Positions 11,771-22,284 of a stretch of DNA of 64,000 nt are shown here, piece by piece (position 1 is the stretch's first letter; every line of letters starts with the position of its first letter). The notes under the pieces were generated by a model. It was not told the origin of the DNA. It did no database searches and was given only the letters and a program-made list of their open reading frames with translations. The DNA lies in the NCBI GenBank assembly GCA_014706295.1, contig JACSVZ010000022.1:10806830-10870829 (forward strand), written 5' to 3'. Position numbers and translations under genes: made by a program. Source of the DNA: Lycocorax pyrrhopterus obiensis. Its lineage: Eukaryota; Chordata; Aves; Passeriformes; Paradisaeidae.

Positions 11771-13794
11771 ATGGCTGCAGCTGGCGGCGAGGGGACAGCA
11801 GGGACCCGGCTCCTGCCGGCCGGCGCTGCCCTGGCCCTGCTCGGTGGCCTGGTCTACCTGGGCGCCCTGTGCGCTGCCTGTAAACGGTGCGTGCTGCCCA
11901 CGGCTCTTCCCCTTTCCCTGCTGGGGCTGGGATGGGGCTGGGGATCCCTCGGTGACATTTGGTGGCTGCACGTGGAGACTCTGTGTGTGCCCATCCTGAG
12001 CTGGGACCGCTGGGATCTGCTCACCCCAAACCCCCACCTGTGCCCCAGTGCGGCTCTACCTGGCTTGATCCTGCATCCCTGTGTGTTGCAGCCCCTCTGG
12101 GACACGCCCTACACACAAAAACCTCGGAGGAGCAGCCCAGAGAGGGCTGAGCTGTGAGCGGGATGGGCAATGCCAGGGGCGGCAATGCCGAGGGTGGTGC
12201 CAGTGGTGCCCTGCACAGCCCAGAGGGGTGCAGGATGCAATCGTGATGTCCCCAGCCAGCACAGGCCCTGCTGTGGGGCTGGGGAAGGAGCAGGGATGTG
12301 GGTTTTGGGAGTGCCACGTTGGGGACCCGGGGCACCTGCTCCTCACCCCGGCTTTGCCATCTGCTTTGGGCTCAGCCCCACTTCTCCCTGCAGGAAGGGC
12401 AGGAAGAAAGTTGCTCCGGACGGGGTGAAGCTCGTGGATGAGGTAAGAGCACATTTGGGGGGCAGGATCGGCCTCGGGGGGTGGTCTGGGCTCTCAGCCG
12501 AGCCTGAGGGGGTGCGTTCCCCCACGGCAGGCCCTGCTCCGCCAGACGCAGCTGCGGTCACTCAGCAAGTCGGACACGAAGCTGCACGAGCTGTACCGGG
12601 TGAAGGTCAGAGACGACGGTGAGTGGCCGTGGAGCCGGGGAGCCCAAGGGGCTGGCGGCCCTGCAGTCCCCGTGCTGCCCAGAGAGTACATCGTGTCACG
12701 GACAGACGTGGCACTGCGCTGGCACAGGGGTTGGTGCCTGTTGCATCCCCTCATTTCCTCTCCTCTCCCGCAGTCCAGCGCCCGGCCAGCCTGGATCTCG
12801 CTTGTCCCGCGGCCCCTGGAGGCGAATCCCTGCACAGCACCGGCCTCCTGCACCGTGAGCTGCCCCAGATCCCCGTCCCTGAGCCCCCGGCCGCCTCCCC
12901 AGCACCCGACCAGACCTACTCCAACCTGCTGTTCACCCCGCTGCGGAAACCAGCGCCAGACACCGTCTATGAGTGCCTGGCAGTGGGGGGCGAGGACGCC
13001 CCGGTGCCCCCCATGCCCGCTGGCACCCAGGTGTCCCCTCCACGGGCCGTGTGTGGGGCAGCCGATTATGCCTGTGTCCATAAGGTGAAGAAGACGGTGT
13101 CGGTGGAGGTGCAGGATGGGGCTGTGGCAGGACCTCCTGGAGCACAGCACTGCTGGGATGGTGCAGGCAATGCCCCCCAGGCCAAGGTACGACTCTGGGG
13201 GGCAGCAGGGATGGGGCATATTGGGGGGTCATTTAATTCCCTGTCTCCCTGTAGTGCCTGTGTTTGGAATAAGGTATAAATTAGGATCCACTGCCAGGAT
13301 CCTCCTGGGGGGCTGTCAGAAGATGAGGGGGACAAAGTCATGAGGATACCCTGCAGTGGGCAGGGATTGCCCCTAAACTCCCACCCAAAAAACCATTCCT
13401 TTTGCAGCTGGAAGAGATGTACTCAACGGTGTGCAAAGCCACCAAGAAGAAATCCCAGGTCCCTGCATCGAGCCAAACGGCCGTGAAGGAGGCAGGTTCT
13501 GGGTGGCTGCCACCCCGCCAGCAGGAGGGGGCCCCGGCAGCCCCAGGCTGCCCTGACTCCTGTTATGAGTCCATCAACGACAGAGCATGGACTGCTCAGG
13601 GCTGTGGCCCCGACCCCGACTATGAGGCCGTGGACATTAACTGGAAGAAGGCAGCAAAACGGGACAAGCCGGGGAAGCCCTGTGTCCCCGAGAACCTGTA
13701 CGAGAGCGTGGTGGACATTTGGGCAGGGGAGCCCCAGAAAGCCTCTGCGCGCACGGCGGCCAACGGGCTGGAGGTTTACATCACCAACCTATAG
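11771..13794 (+). CDS. LIME1: LIME1: Lck-interacting transmembrane adaptor, five coding exons
   Basis: Coding exons are 11771-11886 (exon begins at 11735 with a 36-base 5' UTR), 12394-12442, 12531-12618, 12774-13186 and 13408-13794; together they encode 350 aa in frame. A very short extracellular N terminus is followed by one membrane segment (about 14-33) and a juxtamembrane CAAC (C34, C37), the palmitoylation motif that targets such adaptors to lipid rafts. The SLSKSDTKLHEL block in exon 3 matches human LIME1. The tail carries eight Tyr motifs: Y133 (YSNL), Y150, Y183, Y227, Y275, Y294, Y320 and Y346. Mammalian LIME1 is phosphorylated in lymphocytes and binds Lck, Csk and Grb2-type SH2 partners. 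Its position between ZGPAT and SLC2A4RG agrees with human synteny. The length exceeds the human protein (about 295 aa), mostly through the tail. Confidence 0.92.
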
Positions 13795-14317
13795 CCCCCC
13801 AGGAGCAGGGGCAGTGCCATAGCAGGGTCCCACCCAGCTGGACGCTGTCAGGTGCCAAGGGACAGGTGCCAGCAGCCCTGTGCCCACCAGAGCGGCTGCA
13901 CCCCTGCACACACTCTCTGTATATATTTTCTGTTACTTTTCCATGAGTGTCCTTGTCCCATCCCAGCCCAGCTGGTGCCAGCAGGTTGATGGTGGGATGT
14001 CCCAAGATGGGCATTTTGGGGGTGCTGCGTGCTGTGTGGGACCCTAGTGAGACAGGGCTGGTGCTGACACCAAGATGGGAACAGGGTGGGGACCATGTTT
14101 TGGGGTGGGGGATGACAGGGCTGTGGCCAGCCCCGTGCCTTGGGCTGCAGGATCAGACCCTCATCAGGGGGTCTCTGCCATGACTGAGGGTCTCCATCCT
14201 CCTCACACTGTCTGGAGGAGACCAAGGTCCCCTCCAGCCCCCTGGAAGCCCTGAGAAACTTTGCTCCCATCACAGAATGTCCCTTGTTATGGGGAGATGG
14301 GGTCAGCTCTGTGCCTT
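13795..14317 (+). other. LIME1: LIME1 3' UTR and flank
   Basis: No canonical AATAAA lies close to the stop. An AT-rich patch (GTATATATTTTCTG) near 13920 is the only sequence break nearby, and ATTAAA first appears at 14504. The end of the transcript is therefore not fixed. No other feature was seen. Confidence 0.4.
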
Positions 14318-14400
14318 CATGGAATCGTAGAATATCCTGAGTTGGAAAGGACCCACAAGAGCTCATTGAGTCCAACTCCTGACCCTGCACAGGACAACAC
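14318..14400 (-). mobile_element. CR1 LINE 3'-end fragment
   Basis: The segment shows the reverse complement of a CR1 tail: an ATGGAATCGTAGAAT repeat, then GAGTTGGAAAGGACC, then a stretch like GTCCAACTCCTGACCCTGCA. Only the 3' end is present and it is not coding. Confidence 0.8.
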
Positions 14401-16033
14401 AGAAATTTCACTGGTGTGGGCTGTGGGCTCTGCTCCATCCTCCATTCTCACTCTTTCAGACCCATGCAAGGGTGTCTCTATGGGCAGCCCTTTCCCAAAC
14501 ACCATTAAAAGGCTGAGAGAAGGTTTACACTCTTAAACTGGGTCTAAATCCCTGGTTCTGGGGACTGCTGCTGCTGCTACTGGTGCAGCTGGTGCTGGGA
14601 GAGCAGCTTTGAGCACAGTGTGACTGTGAGTGCACCCGTCCTGGATGGGTGGTTTGGCACCTCTGAAATGGGGACACACAGCCACCAAGAGCTGCTGAGT
14701 GGGGTGATCTGTGCCAGAGCAGAGCTTTGTACAGGGGCATGTTTGCCCAGCACTTGCTTCCTGCTCACCTCCCCATCACTCCCATGGGTCCTGTGGCCTC
14801 CATGTGCCAAAAAAGCTTGGGTGACCTGGATCTGTACCCCGACCGTCAGACCCCAGGGCTTAAACTTCACTCCTCTTCTCCCCGTGGGGAGTTGCACATC
14901 CCTGCCCCAAGGGACGCCCTGGTGAGGCAACAACGGTGGCTCTGGTCACATGGCCACCAGCCGGCCAGCGGCTGCCTGACCTCGTGGCACGATGGCCCGG
15001 TGCTCGCTGGAGCCAGGTGGAACCTGCAGCCCCCATGCTGTGCTGTGGCAGGAAGCCACACTCCTTCCCTCAGCAGCTTTGCCCCTGCACCGCGACAGGT
15101 GAAGAGATTAAAACCGAAAACGCGGCGCTCAGCAAACCCAGCTCAAGGCATTAGAGCTGGAGGCACCCCAGGCGTCGTCAGCTCCGTGCTCGACGCCAAA
15201 CCACAGCCACCCTCGAGAGGTCCCATCCCCCTGCGAGATAAGGGCGCTGATAGAACACGGCTGGTGCCGGTGCTGCTGTGCTCTTCCTGCTGCCAGTGGC
15301 ACCACAACGATGCGTGGGCTCCCCCCGCGCTGCCCCCGGCCGCACCCTTCCCCTGCTCCCTTTCTCCATCATCCCACCCCACATGGCTGGCTCCCTCCTG
15401 CACCACCTGAATCCCCTGGGAGCTGTTTTGGGCTGTGTTGCCAGGCACAAGAGCATCACTTCCGTGTGGGATCAGTGTGGCTTCACTCCGGTCGCTGTGC
15501 TGACCGTGGGCTGGGATGTGGGTACTACTGTGCCACCTCCCTGGGGAAAGGCAGGCTTAGAATGGCACCAGGGAACGGAAAGCTCCTGCTGTGGCGGAGC
15601 TGGGGTGGCCAAATTTTGTCTCCAATTTGCCCCAGCAGCAGCAGAAGCTGTGCAGGGCTGCCCACTTGCCCATAATCCCTGTGGGACGTGGGAGAGCCAG
15701 ACTCAAGAGAACAACTGGGCAGTCCTCAGGGTGATGGAAAATGTCCCTGGAACCTCATCTGGAGGCTCGAATCTGGGTGGTGAATGAAGGATCCATCCCA
15801 AATCATCACTTGGGGTCTCGGGGTCTGGTCGGGAAGGTCGGGGTTGGGGTCAGAGTGAGGGGAGAGGGTCGGGCTGGGAGTACCCCGCCTCAGCAAGCAG
15901 CGGGGACAGACATGTGCGGGGCTCTTCGTCACGCTGCGAGGGGACGGTGCTGCGAGGAACGGTGCTGAACGGTGCCGTTCCCACAAGAGGGAGCGAGCAG
16001 GAGCCCGGCGAGGGCCGCAAGAGGCTGAACGGG
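14401..16033. other. Intergenic GC-rich sequence between LIME1 and SLC2A4RG
   Basis: No gene, RNA or repeat could be supported. Numerous open frames on both strands result from high GC and lack family resemblance. Confidence 0.5.
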
Positions 16034-16180
16034 TTGCACGTCGTGTAGCCCTGCACGCTGTAGGATGTAGCTCGGTGCTGCAAGGCGCATTACACGGTGC
16101 ACGCTGTGACACCTGCACGGTGCGACACGTGCACCGTGTCACACACTGCTTGGCGCTGTACGGGGCTCTGCACTACAGGG
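16034..16180. repeat. Cluster of imperfect palindromes built on GCACGGTG / CACCGTGC
   Basis: Variants of GCACGGTGCACG and its complement recur at short intervals. The centre (about 16107-16143) forms a near-perfect inverted repeat, with GTGACACCTGCACGGTG on one side and CACGTGCACCGTGTCAC on the other. It could extrude as a hairpin. It matches no transposon known to me. Confidence 0.55.
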
Positions 16181-16524
16181 ACCCGCACCCCCTATGTCCC
16201 TGCACCCCGTACGGCTCCGCAGCCCGCGCAGCTCTGTGGCTGTACGGCAGCACAGGGCTCTCCACCCAAATCAGCCCCGCACCTCAACAGCTCCGCACCC
16301 CGCCCAGCCCCACATCCCTGAAGCTCACACCCGTGCGGCCCCGTCCCCCGGCAGCTCTGCACCCCCGGCAGGCAGGCAGGGGACACGGGCAGTGCGGGCA
16401 CGGCCCCGGCTCTCTCTGCGACACCACCTGGGCGAGGGGCATCACAGCCCAGTCCGCAGCCAGCCCGCCCCTCGCAAGAGAATCCGGGTACCACGGGGGG
16501 ATCTCCCAGGGATGGTGATTCTTG

Positions 16525-16605
16525 GGGGAGTCCTGTGCAGGGCCAGGAGTCGGACTAAATGATCCTTGCATGTCCCTTCCAACTCAGGAGGTGCTATGAC
16601 CACGA
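16525..16605 (+). mobile_element. CR1 LINE 3'-end fragment
   Basis: The forward-oriented tail is recognised by CCAGGAGTCGGACTAAATGA followed by TGTCCCTTCCAACTCAGG and a decayed GCTATGACC repeat. It is about 80 bases long, truncated at the 5' side and non-coding. Confidence 0.8.
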
Positions 16606-17504
16606 TTTTAGTTTGGGATGCCACCCTGCCGCGCCCTCCTGCCCGGGCCGGGGGTCGGGCTGGCGGCACCCTGTGCAAGGGCGGGCGATACTCGTGGAGT
16701 TGCACAACACCGAACGGAGCTGCCGGAGCCTCCAGCTCCGCGCTTCGGCCGCCGTTAACCATTAAACCAGAGCGGGGGCGGCCGCGGAGCCTCCCCCGGG
16801 CCCCACGGGCTGCTCCAGGGCTGCGCTAATGGGGGCTGCGGGATCACAGCCCCCAGGGACGGGACAGGGTAGGGAATAAAGGCTGCTCTGGCTGTGCTCC
16901 TCCTCCCGTGCTCCCCGGGCAGGTCTGGGGCCCCGCGGGTGTCCCGGTGCCCGGGGGACACTGCCCTTCACCCGGCTGGTCCCCAGTTCCTGTGGGGTGC
17001 AGGGGGACCCCGCGGGCGGCCGTGCCGGGCTGACACCGGGCGCTTGGCCGGGTTCGTGGGGGCTTTCCCGGTTTGCTGCTTTTTTCAGTCTTACGAAAGC
17101 ACCTGGGCATGGCGCAGGGTGGAAGCGGCACCTCCAGCCCCCCTCCACCACAGGAGAGAACATGGGGTGGCCAAGCACCCCAGGAGCCAAGCTGGGAACA
17201 TCGCCTCCCCGGGCAGGGGATCCCCGGGATGCCGCCCCAGCAACCCCACAGCCCCCGAGCCACGGGAATCAGCCGTGTCAGCCAGCCCAGGGCTGCTAGG
17301 GGACAGGCAGGGGAGACAGGCGGGGGGGACAGGCGGGGGCCACCATCCGGGACAGCCGCACGGACTCTGTCCCGGCCTTCAGGCTGCGGGTTGGTCAATC
17401 CAGCAGCAGCAGGGCCCGGCGGCCCCTCGCCGCCGCCCGGTGCTCGCGGCCCCGCGGGTTTTGGGGCAGGTGAGGAGCAGAAGGTGGGTGGGCGCCAGCC
17501 CGAG
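16606..17504. other. GC-rich intergenic sequence
   Basis: CpG-rich sequence with long but patternless open frames on both strands. No promoter or exon can be placed with any certainty. An AATAAA occurs at 16874, but no plus-strand gene end lies near it. Confidence 0.4.
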
Positions 17505-17795
17505 CTCCCCAAGCACCCCATGCACCCCAGAACCCCATGCACTCCACGTACCCCCTGCACTACAGGTACTCCCTGTTACCCTACGTACCCAGGGCACCCC
17601 AAGGCACCCCAGAATCCCGTGGACCCCACGCACTCCAAGCATTCCATGTACCCAGGGCATTCCACGCATCCCACATGCTCAGGGTACCCCATGCACCCCA
17701 TGGAGCCCATGCTCCCCGCGTACCCCCCATGCACCTCAGTACCCCAAGTACCTCCTGTACCCCCGGCAGCCCGGGCACCCCACCCACACCCAGCC
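17505..17795. repeat. Degenerate minisatellite, unit about 9-10 bases (CCCATGCAC-like)
   Basis: About thirty loosely repeated words of the type CACCCCATG, CACTCCACGTAC and GTACCCAGGGCA follow each other. All frames stay open, giving Pro/His/Thr-rich or, on the other strand, Gly/Val-rich nonsense peptides. Spacing is irregular, so this is an old decayed array and not a CRISPR. Confidence 0.7.
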
Positions 17796-17929
17796 GTGCC
17801 ATTCTGGGTGGGTTTTGGCAGTGATTCCTCGTGGTGGGCAGGACTGACTGAATCCGTGTGGAATTAGGGACTTCTTTCCTGCTGGGAACGGCGCACACAC
17901 CCCAAAAATCCAGACCACACCCCCTTTCT

Positions 17930-18325
17930 AGCAGAAGGGTACTGTAGCTTTTGGGGGAGCCCTAGAGCTGATGGGGAACCCTACAGGCAAGTTCCAGGGG
18001 GTATAAAACTTGGGAGAGAACTTTGGGGGGACCCTATAAATTTTGGGGAGCATAACTTTGTGAGGAGCTCTGCAACGTTTGAAGAACCCCTGTAACTTAT
18101 CGGCGTCCCTATAATTTGGCGGGGTACATCACTTTTGAGCGAATCCCCCAAATTTTAACGCTGCAAGTTTCACCCCGGTAAGTCCGCAGGAGCCGTCGGG
18201 AGTTTCGCGGGATGCTCCGCGGTGGCGGGATCCCCGCGTTTTTTTGGGGGGGCGCCCATAATCCCGCACCGTAACGACAAAATCGGAACTTTCGGGGGTC
18301 TTCTACAACTTTTGGGGAGCCCCGC
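17930..18325. repeat. Degenerate tandem repeat of TATAACTTTTGGGGAGCCCC-like units
   Basis: Variants of an approximately 25-30-base unit combining AACTTTTGGGG with AGCCCC and TATAA recur from 17948 to about 18320, for example near 17998, 18022, 18050, 18090, 18130 and 18310. It lies directly upstream of the SLC2A4RG CpG island. Copies are too divergent to define an exact period by eye. Confidence 0.55.
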
Positions 18326-18339
18326 GAGTTTGGCGGGAA

Positions 18340-19020
18340 AAGGGGAGGTGACTTCACGGTGGCCCCAGGGGTGCCGGGGAGGACTCAGCGGTGAGGGGGG
18401 TGACACGGGCGGCCCGGTAGAGGTGGGGTGGGGCTTTGGGGGGGGTGTTTTTTTGGGGGGGGGGGGTCCCGCGGGCAGCGCGCGCGGCGGGAGGGCGGGG
18501 CGCGCGAAGATGGCCGCTGCCGGCGGGGGCGTGGCCCGGCCGGGGGGGCGTGGCGGCCTCGCGAGGGCGGGGGCGTGGCCGCAGCCGGCGAAGTGGCAGC
18601 GCGCCGCAGCCAATCAGAGGCGCGGAAAGCGGCGGCCGCGTTCCAGCCCGCGCGCTCTGGCCAATGGCGTGGCGCTCGGGGGGCGTGGCCCGGCCGGCGC
18701 CGACACCGGGGCCGCGCGCGGCGGAGCGCGCTCCCCCCGCCGGGCCGCGGCCGCTCCGCGCATGGACCCCCCGCGCCCGCCCGCGGTCCTAATGCCCGCC
18801 CGCCGCCGCCGCCGCCCGCCGCCCCCGCCCGCGCCGCCCGCCGCCCGCGCCGCCGCCGCCAAGGTACCGGGGGCGGTGGCGGAGACCGGGGTGGGATCCG
18901 GGGGAGGCGGCGGGGGGGCGGTGACAGCTGACAGCGGCCCGCCCGAAACTTTCCCCGCCGGTAAAATGGCGCCGCGATGGGATAAACTTTGGGGGCCGGG
19001 AAGGGGGGGGGGGGTGTGGC
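18340..19020 (+). promoter_or_regulatory. SLC2A4RG: SLC2A4RG CpG-island promoter
   Basis: This is a dense CpG island around the first coding exon. It has two CCAAT boxes (18610-18614 and 18661-18665), four GGGCGTGG-type GC/GT boxes (near 18525, 18544, 18568 and 18679) and a YY1-like AAGATGGCCGC at 18508. There is no TATA box. The pattern is typical of a broad housekeeping start site, and the CCAAT positions suggest transcription starts at roughly 18690-18750. Confidence 0.75.
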
Positions 19021-22000
19021 GGCGGGGCGCGGGGGGGGTGGTCGTGGATCACATCACCCGCACCCCCGGGGGATCGTCTCTCCTGGATCGCAGCCCTTTG
19101 GGATATTCCAGGGATCTCCCGCCGCCGGGATCCGCCCAGCCCCGCCCCAGGGGGATCAGCTAGGATCCGCTTGGAGCGGGATCCGCTTGCAGCGGGATCG
19201 GCTTGGTGCTGGATCACGTGGGATCTGCCTGGAGTGGGATCCACTCGGTGCCGGAGCGCGGGCAGTGGGTGCCGGTGTCTGGGGTTGGCCTGGCAGGCAC
19301 AAGTGTGCTCCCAGCTCTGGGGATACCCGCTGGATCCCGGGTGATCCGCCCAGAGCGGGATAAACTTGGGATGTGGATTCATAAGGTGTGGATCTATACC
19401 GGAATGTGGGTGCTGCCACTTTAGAGTTGCCTTGCCAGGAGGGTGTCAGGTCGTCTCCTGGCTCTGTGGAGATCCCTGCTGGATCCCTGCTGATACTCAG
19501 CCAGTGGGCGATGGTGCTGGGAGCAGCATCACAGAGGGATCTGGAGAGTGCTAAGGAACTCCTGGCTGGATCCCACTGCGACCTAGTGGGATCCACTTGG
19601 GATTTATCCCAGGGGGACCCACTGAGCGGCTGGCAGGGTCCCACCACAGCCCTGCCTGGAGGCGCTGATCCAGCTCCCCAAACCCACCTTCCCATCCCAC
19701 CCAGGTCAGGGGGATCCCTGCGGAATCCACTGCTCGGGGATCCCTGCTGCCCGCTGCCGTCTCTCCCGCAGGCTCCGCTGGGATCCGAGGGCTGGCTGGG
19801 GGAGCCGCCGCCGCTCCGGGACCCGGCCAGCCAGGAGGACATGCTGCGGGTGCTGGACGCGGGGCTGGAGCGGTGCCTGGCGCTGCACTCGGCCGTGCAG
19901 TGCATCCCCGTGCCCCGGCACAGGTAGGGACACCGGCACGGTCACCACCCTCCCACCGGCACTGGCCTCACTGCGGGAGCCGGGATATTTTTCTGCAGGA
20001 GGACTTTGGCCGCTGTTGACCACGCCAGGATCCCCGGCAGTGAGCGGCTGTCCCGCTGTGGCAGCTCCAGGGACTCCCAGCTGGGAGCATCACCACGTTA
20101 TCCGTTTGCAAAATGCTTTTGGGTGCTCTTGACCTCTTGCCTTTTTTTTTAAATCTAAATTATTTATAGGTTTTTTTCCACCTCAGGGAACTGTTTGGCC
20201 CCAGGCAAGCCATCCCCATGTCCCTGGGCAGGATGCAGGTGCCAGTACCCTCCGGCACGGTGCTGCCCGCGGGCATGGAAGGGTTGTCCCTGGCATGGCA
20301 CAGGCAGTGGCATTTTGGCAGCCTGCCTGCACCTCTGCCTGTGCCCTGCCCAGGGGAATTCCAGCCAGCTGCTGGAGTGATCCCTGGAGGGGTCAGCAGC
20401 ATCTCAAGGTGCTGCAGGGTGTGGGACACCTGTGGGTGCCTTTCCACCTGGTGATGCCCCCAGCGTGGTGGGGCCACTGAGACCCTGTGCCATCCATGTG
20501 CCCCCACACAAACCACCCTGGGGTGGGTGCAGGCCACTGTGGGTGGGAAGTCCCGGCACCTCAGGGAGGGAGGGAGAGCAATAGAGGGTCCCAGGGGGCC
20601 TGTCCATCCTGACACAGCCCCCTCTGCTCTCGCTGGCAGGAAGCTCTCGGGCAAGGCGGGCATCGACGAGGTGATGGCCGCCGCGGTGCTCACCAGCCTC
20701 TCCGCCAGCCCGCTGGTGCTCGGGCACCCACCGGCCACTCATGCCCCAGGTAAGAGCGTGTCCCTGTCCCCCCCCATCCCTGGACACCTGTTCCAAGGCA
20801 GGACCTGACCTTCCTCTCCTCACCAGAGCCCGGCAGCGAGGTCTGGAAGGAGGCTCCTGCCATGTCCTCCAGCTGCAGCAGCAGCAGCAACACCAGTGGG
20901 GACTGGAGCTGGGACCCCTCCAGCGACCGATCCACCCCCTCCACCCCCTCACCCCCCCTCTCCAGCCACGTTCCCAGCACCTTCCTGCCTGGCCCACTGC
21001 CGGATGAGGGCCCTGATGAGTCCGATGGCACCCACTTCGTCTTTGGAGAGCCCACCCCACGGAAGAGGAAGGTGGGATGAAGCTGGGGATGATGATGGGG
21101 GTCAAGTTGGTAATAGTAAGGATGGGGATGAAGAGGAGGATGAGGTTAAGGATGAGGGATGACGGTTGGGATGAGGTTGGGTACATGAATGAGTTTGGGA
21201 ATGGGGATAGTGAGGATAAGGATGAGGAGGAGGATGACATTTGGGGTGGGAATGAAGAAGATGAGATTGGAGATAGGGATGAAGGTTGGGATGAGTTTGG
21301 GGATGTGGATGATGATGAGGGTAAGGTTGGGGATGACAATGAGCATGATATTGGGGCTGGGATGACAGTGGGGCTGGAGATGAGGTTGGGAATGAGGATG
21401 ATGATGGGGATGGGGCTGCCAGCCTGACGCCTCTCTCCTGCAGAATTCCACCAAGGTGATGTTCAAGTGCTTGTGGAAGAGCTGTGGCAAAGTCCTCAGC
21501 AGCTCCTCAGGGATGCAGAAGCACATCCGAACTGTGCACCTTGGGTAAGCACATGGGGTCCCCCTGCCCACCCCCAGACCCCCTGGTACCCCTTGCAAGG
21601 TCCTGCCATGCTGGGGCAGAGTGTCCCAGCCAGCCTCTGCTCTCCCTGCAGCCGGAAAGCCGACCTGGAGCAGAGCGATGGCGAGGAGGATTTCTACTAC
21701 ACGGAGCTGGACGTGGACGTGGACGCGCTGACAGACGGGCTCTCCAGCCTCACTCCGGTCTCTCCCACCTCCTCGGTGCCTCCCGCCTTTCCCGGCCCCG
21801 AGGCTCCTCCGCCGCCGGCGCTGCCGATCCTCGACCTGGCCCTGGCCTCCCCCTGCAGCCCCCCGGCCCCCCCTGGCCGCTGCCACGTCCACACGGACCA
21901 CGCGTACCAGGTGAGGGGCACGGATGGAGCGGGGACAGGGATGGAGGCGGAGCTGCTGCACTCCCTCATCACCTTGTCTGACAGGAGCTGTGTCCTCTCT

Positions 22001-22284
22001 CTCCAGGGCTGCCGGACCCCTCCGCGGCCACTGGTGTCCCCCACTGTCCCCACCCCACCACCGCCCAAGCCACCGGCCGTGCCCAGGTGAGCCATCGCCA
22101 TCGTGCCCTACCCTGTCCCCCCTCGCCCGTGTGTGTCCCCCCTGCCTCGTGACTTGTCCCCTCTGCCCGCAGGCGGCCGCGGGGGGAGGCCAAGAAGTGC
22201 CGCAAGGTGTACGGCATGGAGCACCGGGAGATGTGGTGCACGGCGTGCCGCTGGAAGAAGGCCTGCCAGCGCTTCCTCGACTGA
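18762..22284 (+). CDS. SLC2A4RG: SLC2A4RG: GLUT4 enhancer factor, eight coding exons
   Basis: Coding exons are 18762-18863, 19772-19923, 20640-20749, 20827-21071, 21444-21544, 21652-21910, 22007-22086 and 22173-22284, giving 386 aa (human 387). A low-complexity Pro/Arg/Ala N terminus is followed by the conserved [17 protein letters not shown] block, a Ser-rich region, [13 protein letters not shown], one C2H2 finger (C212, C217, H230, H235), the acidic [14 protein letters not shown] segment and a C-terminal C-clamp ([20 protein letters not shown] and following). In mammals it binds the GLUT4 (SLC2A4) promoter with MEF2A in the nucleus; ZNF395 and ZNF704 are its relatives, but the neighbours and length favour SLC2A4RG. 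The frame is open upstream to another ATG at 18510, so a longer N terminus is possible. The CCAAT boxes between the two ATGs argue for 18762. Confidence 0.94.
19163..19260. repeat. 16-bp minisatellite GGATCCGCTTGGAGCG in SLC2A4RG intron 1
   Basis: Five to six head-to-tail copies of a 16-base unit beginning GGATC are visible, some shortened. Scattered single GGATC-centred copies continue on both sides, from about 18890 to 19620. Confidence 0.75.
19924..20639 (+). other. SLC2A4RG intron 2
   Basis: Ordinary intron with a T-rich tract near 20140. No repeat or exon was recognised. Confidence 0.6.
21072..21430. repeat. Purine-rich GGGATGAGGATGA minisatellite filling SLC2A4RG intron 4
   Basis: Almost the whole intron between exon 4 and exon 5 consists of imperfect GATGAGG, GGGGATGA and GTTGGGGATGA words, with G and A strongly favoured on the plus strand. 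Stops are nearly absent on the minus strand, which creates a spurious long antisense frame. Confidence 0.8.

Noticed and set aside
17505..17795. Possible CRISPR-like array
   Set aside because: No constant repeat separated by unique spacers; the words drift continuously, and the context is a vertebrate genome.
16894..17847. Plus-strand open frame of 317 codons upstream of SLC2A4RG
   Set aside because: It runs into the degenerate minisatellite, so its C-terminal half is a repeat artefact; no conserved motif is present.
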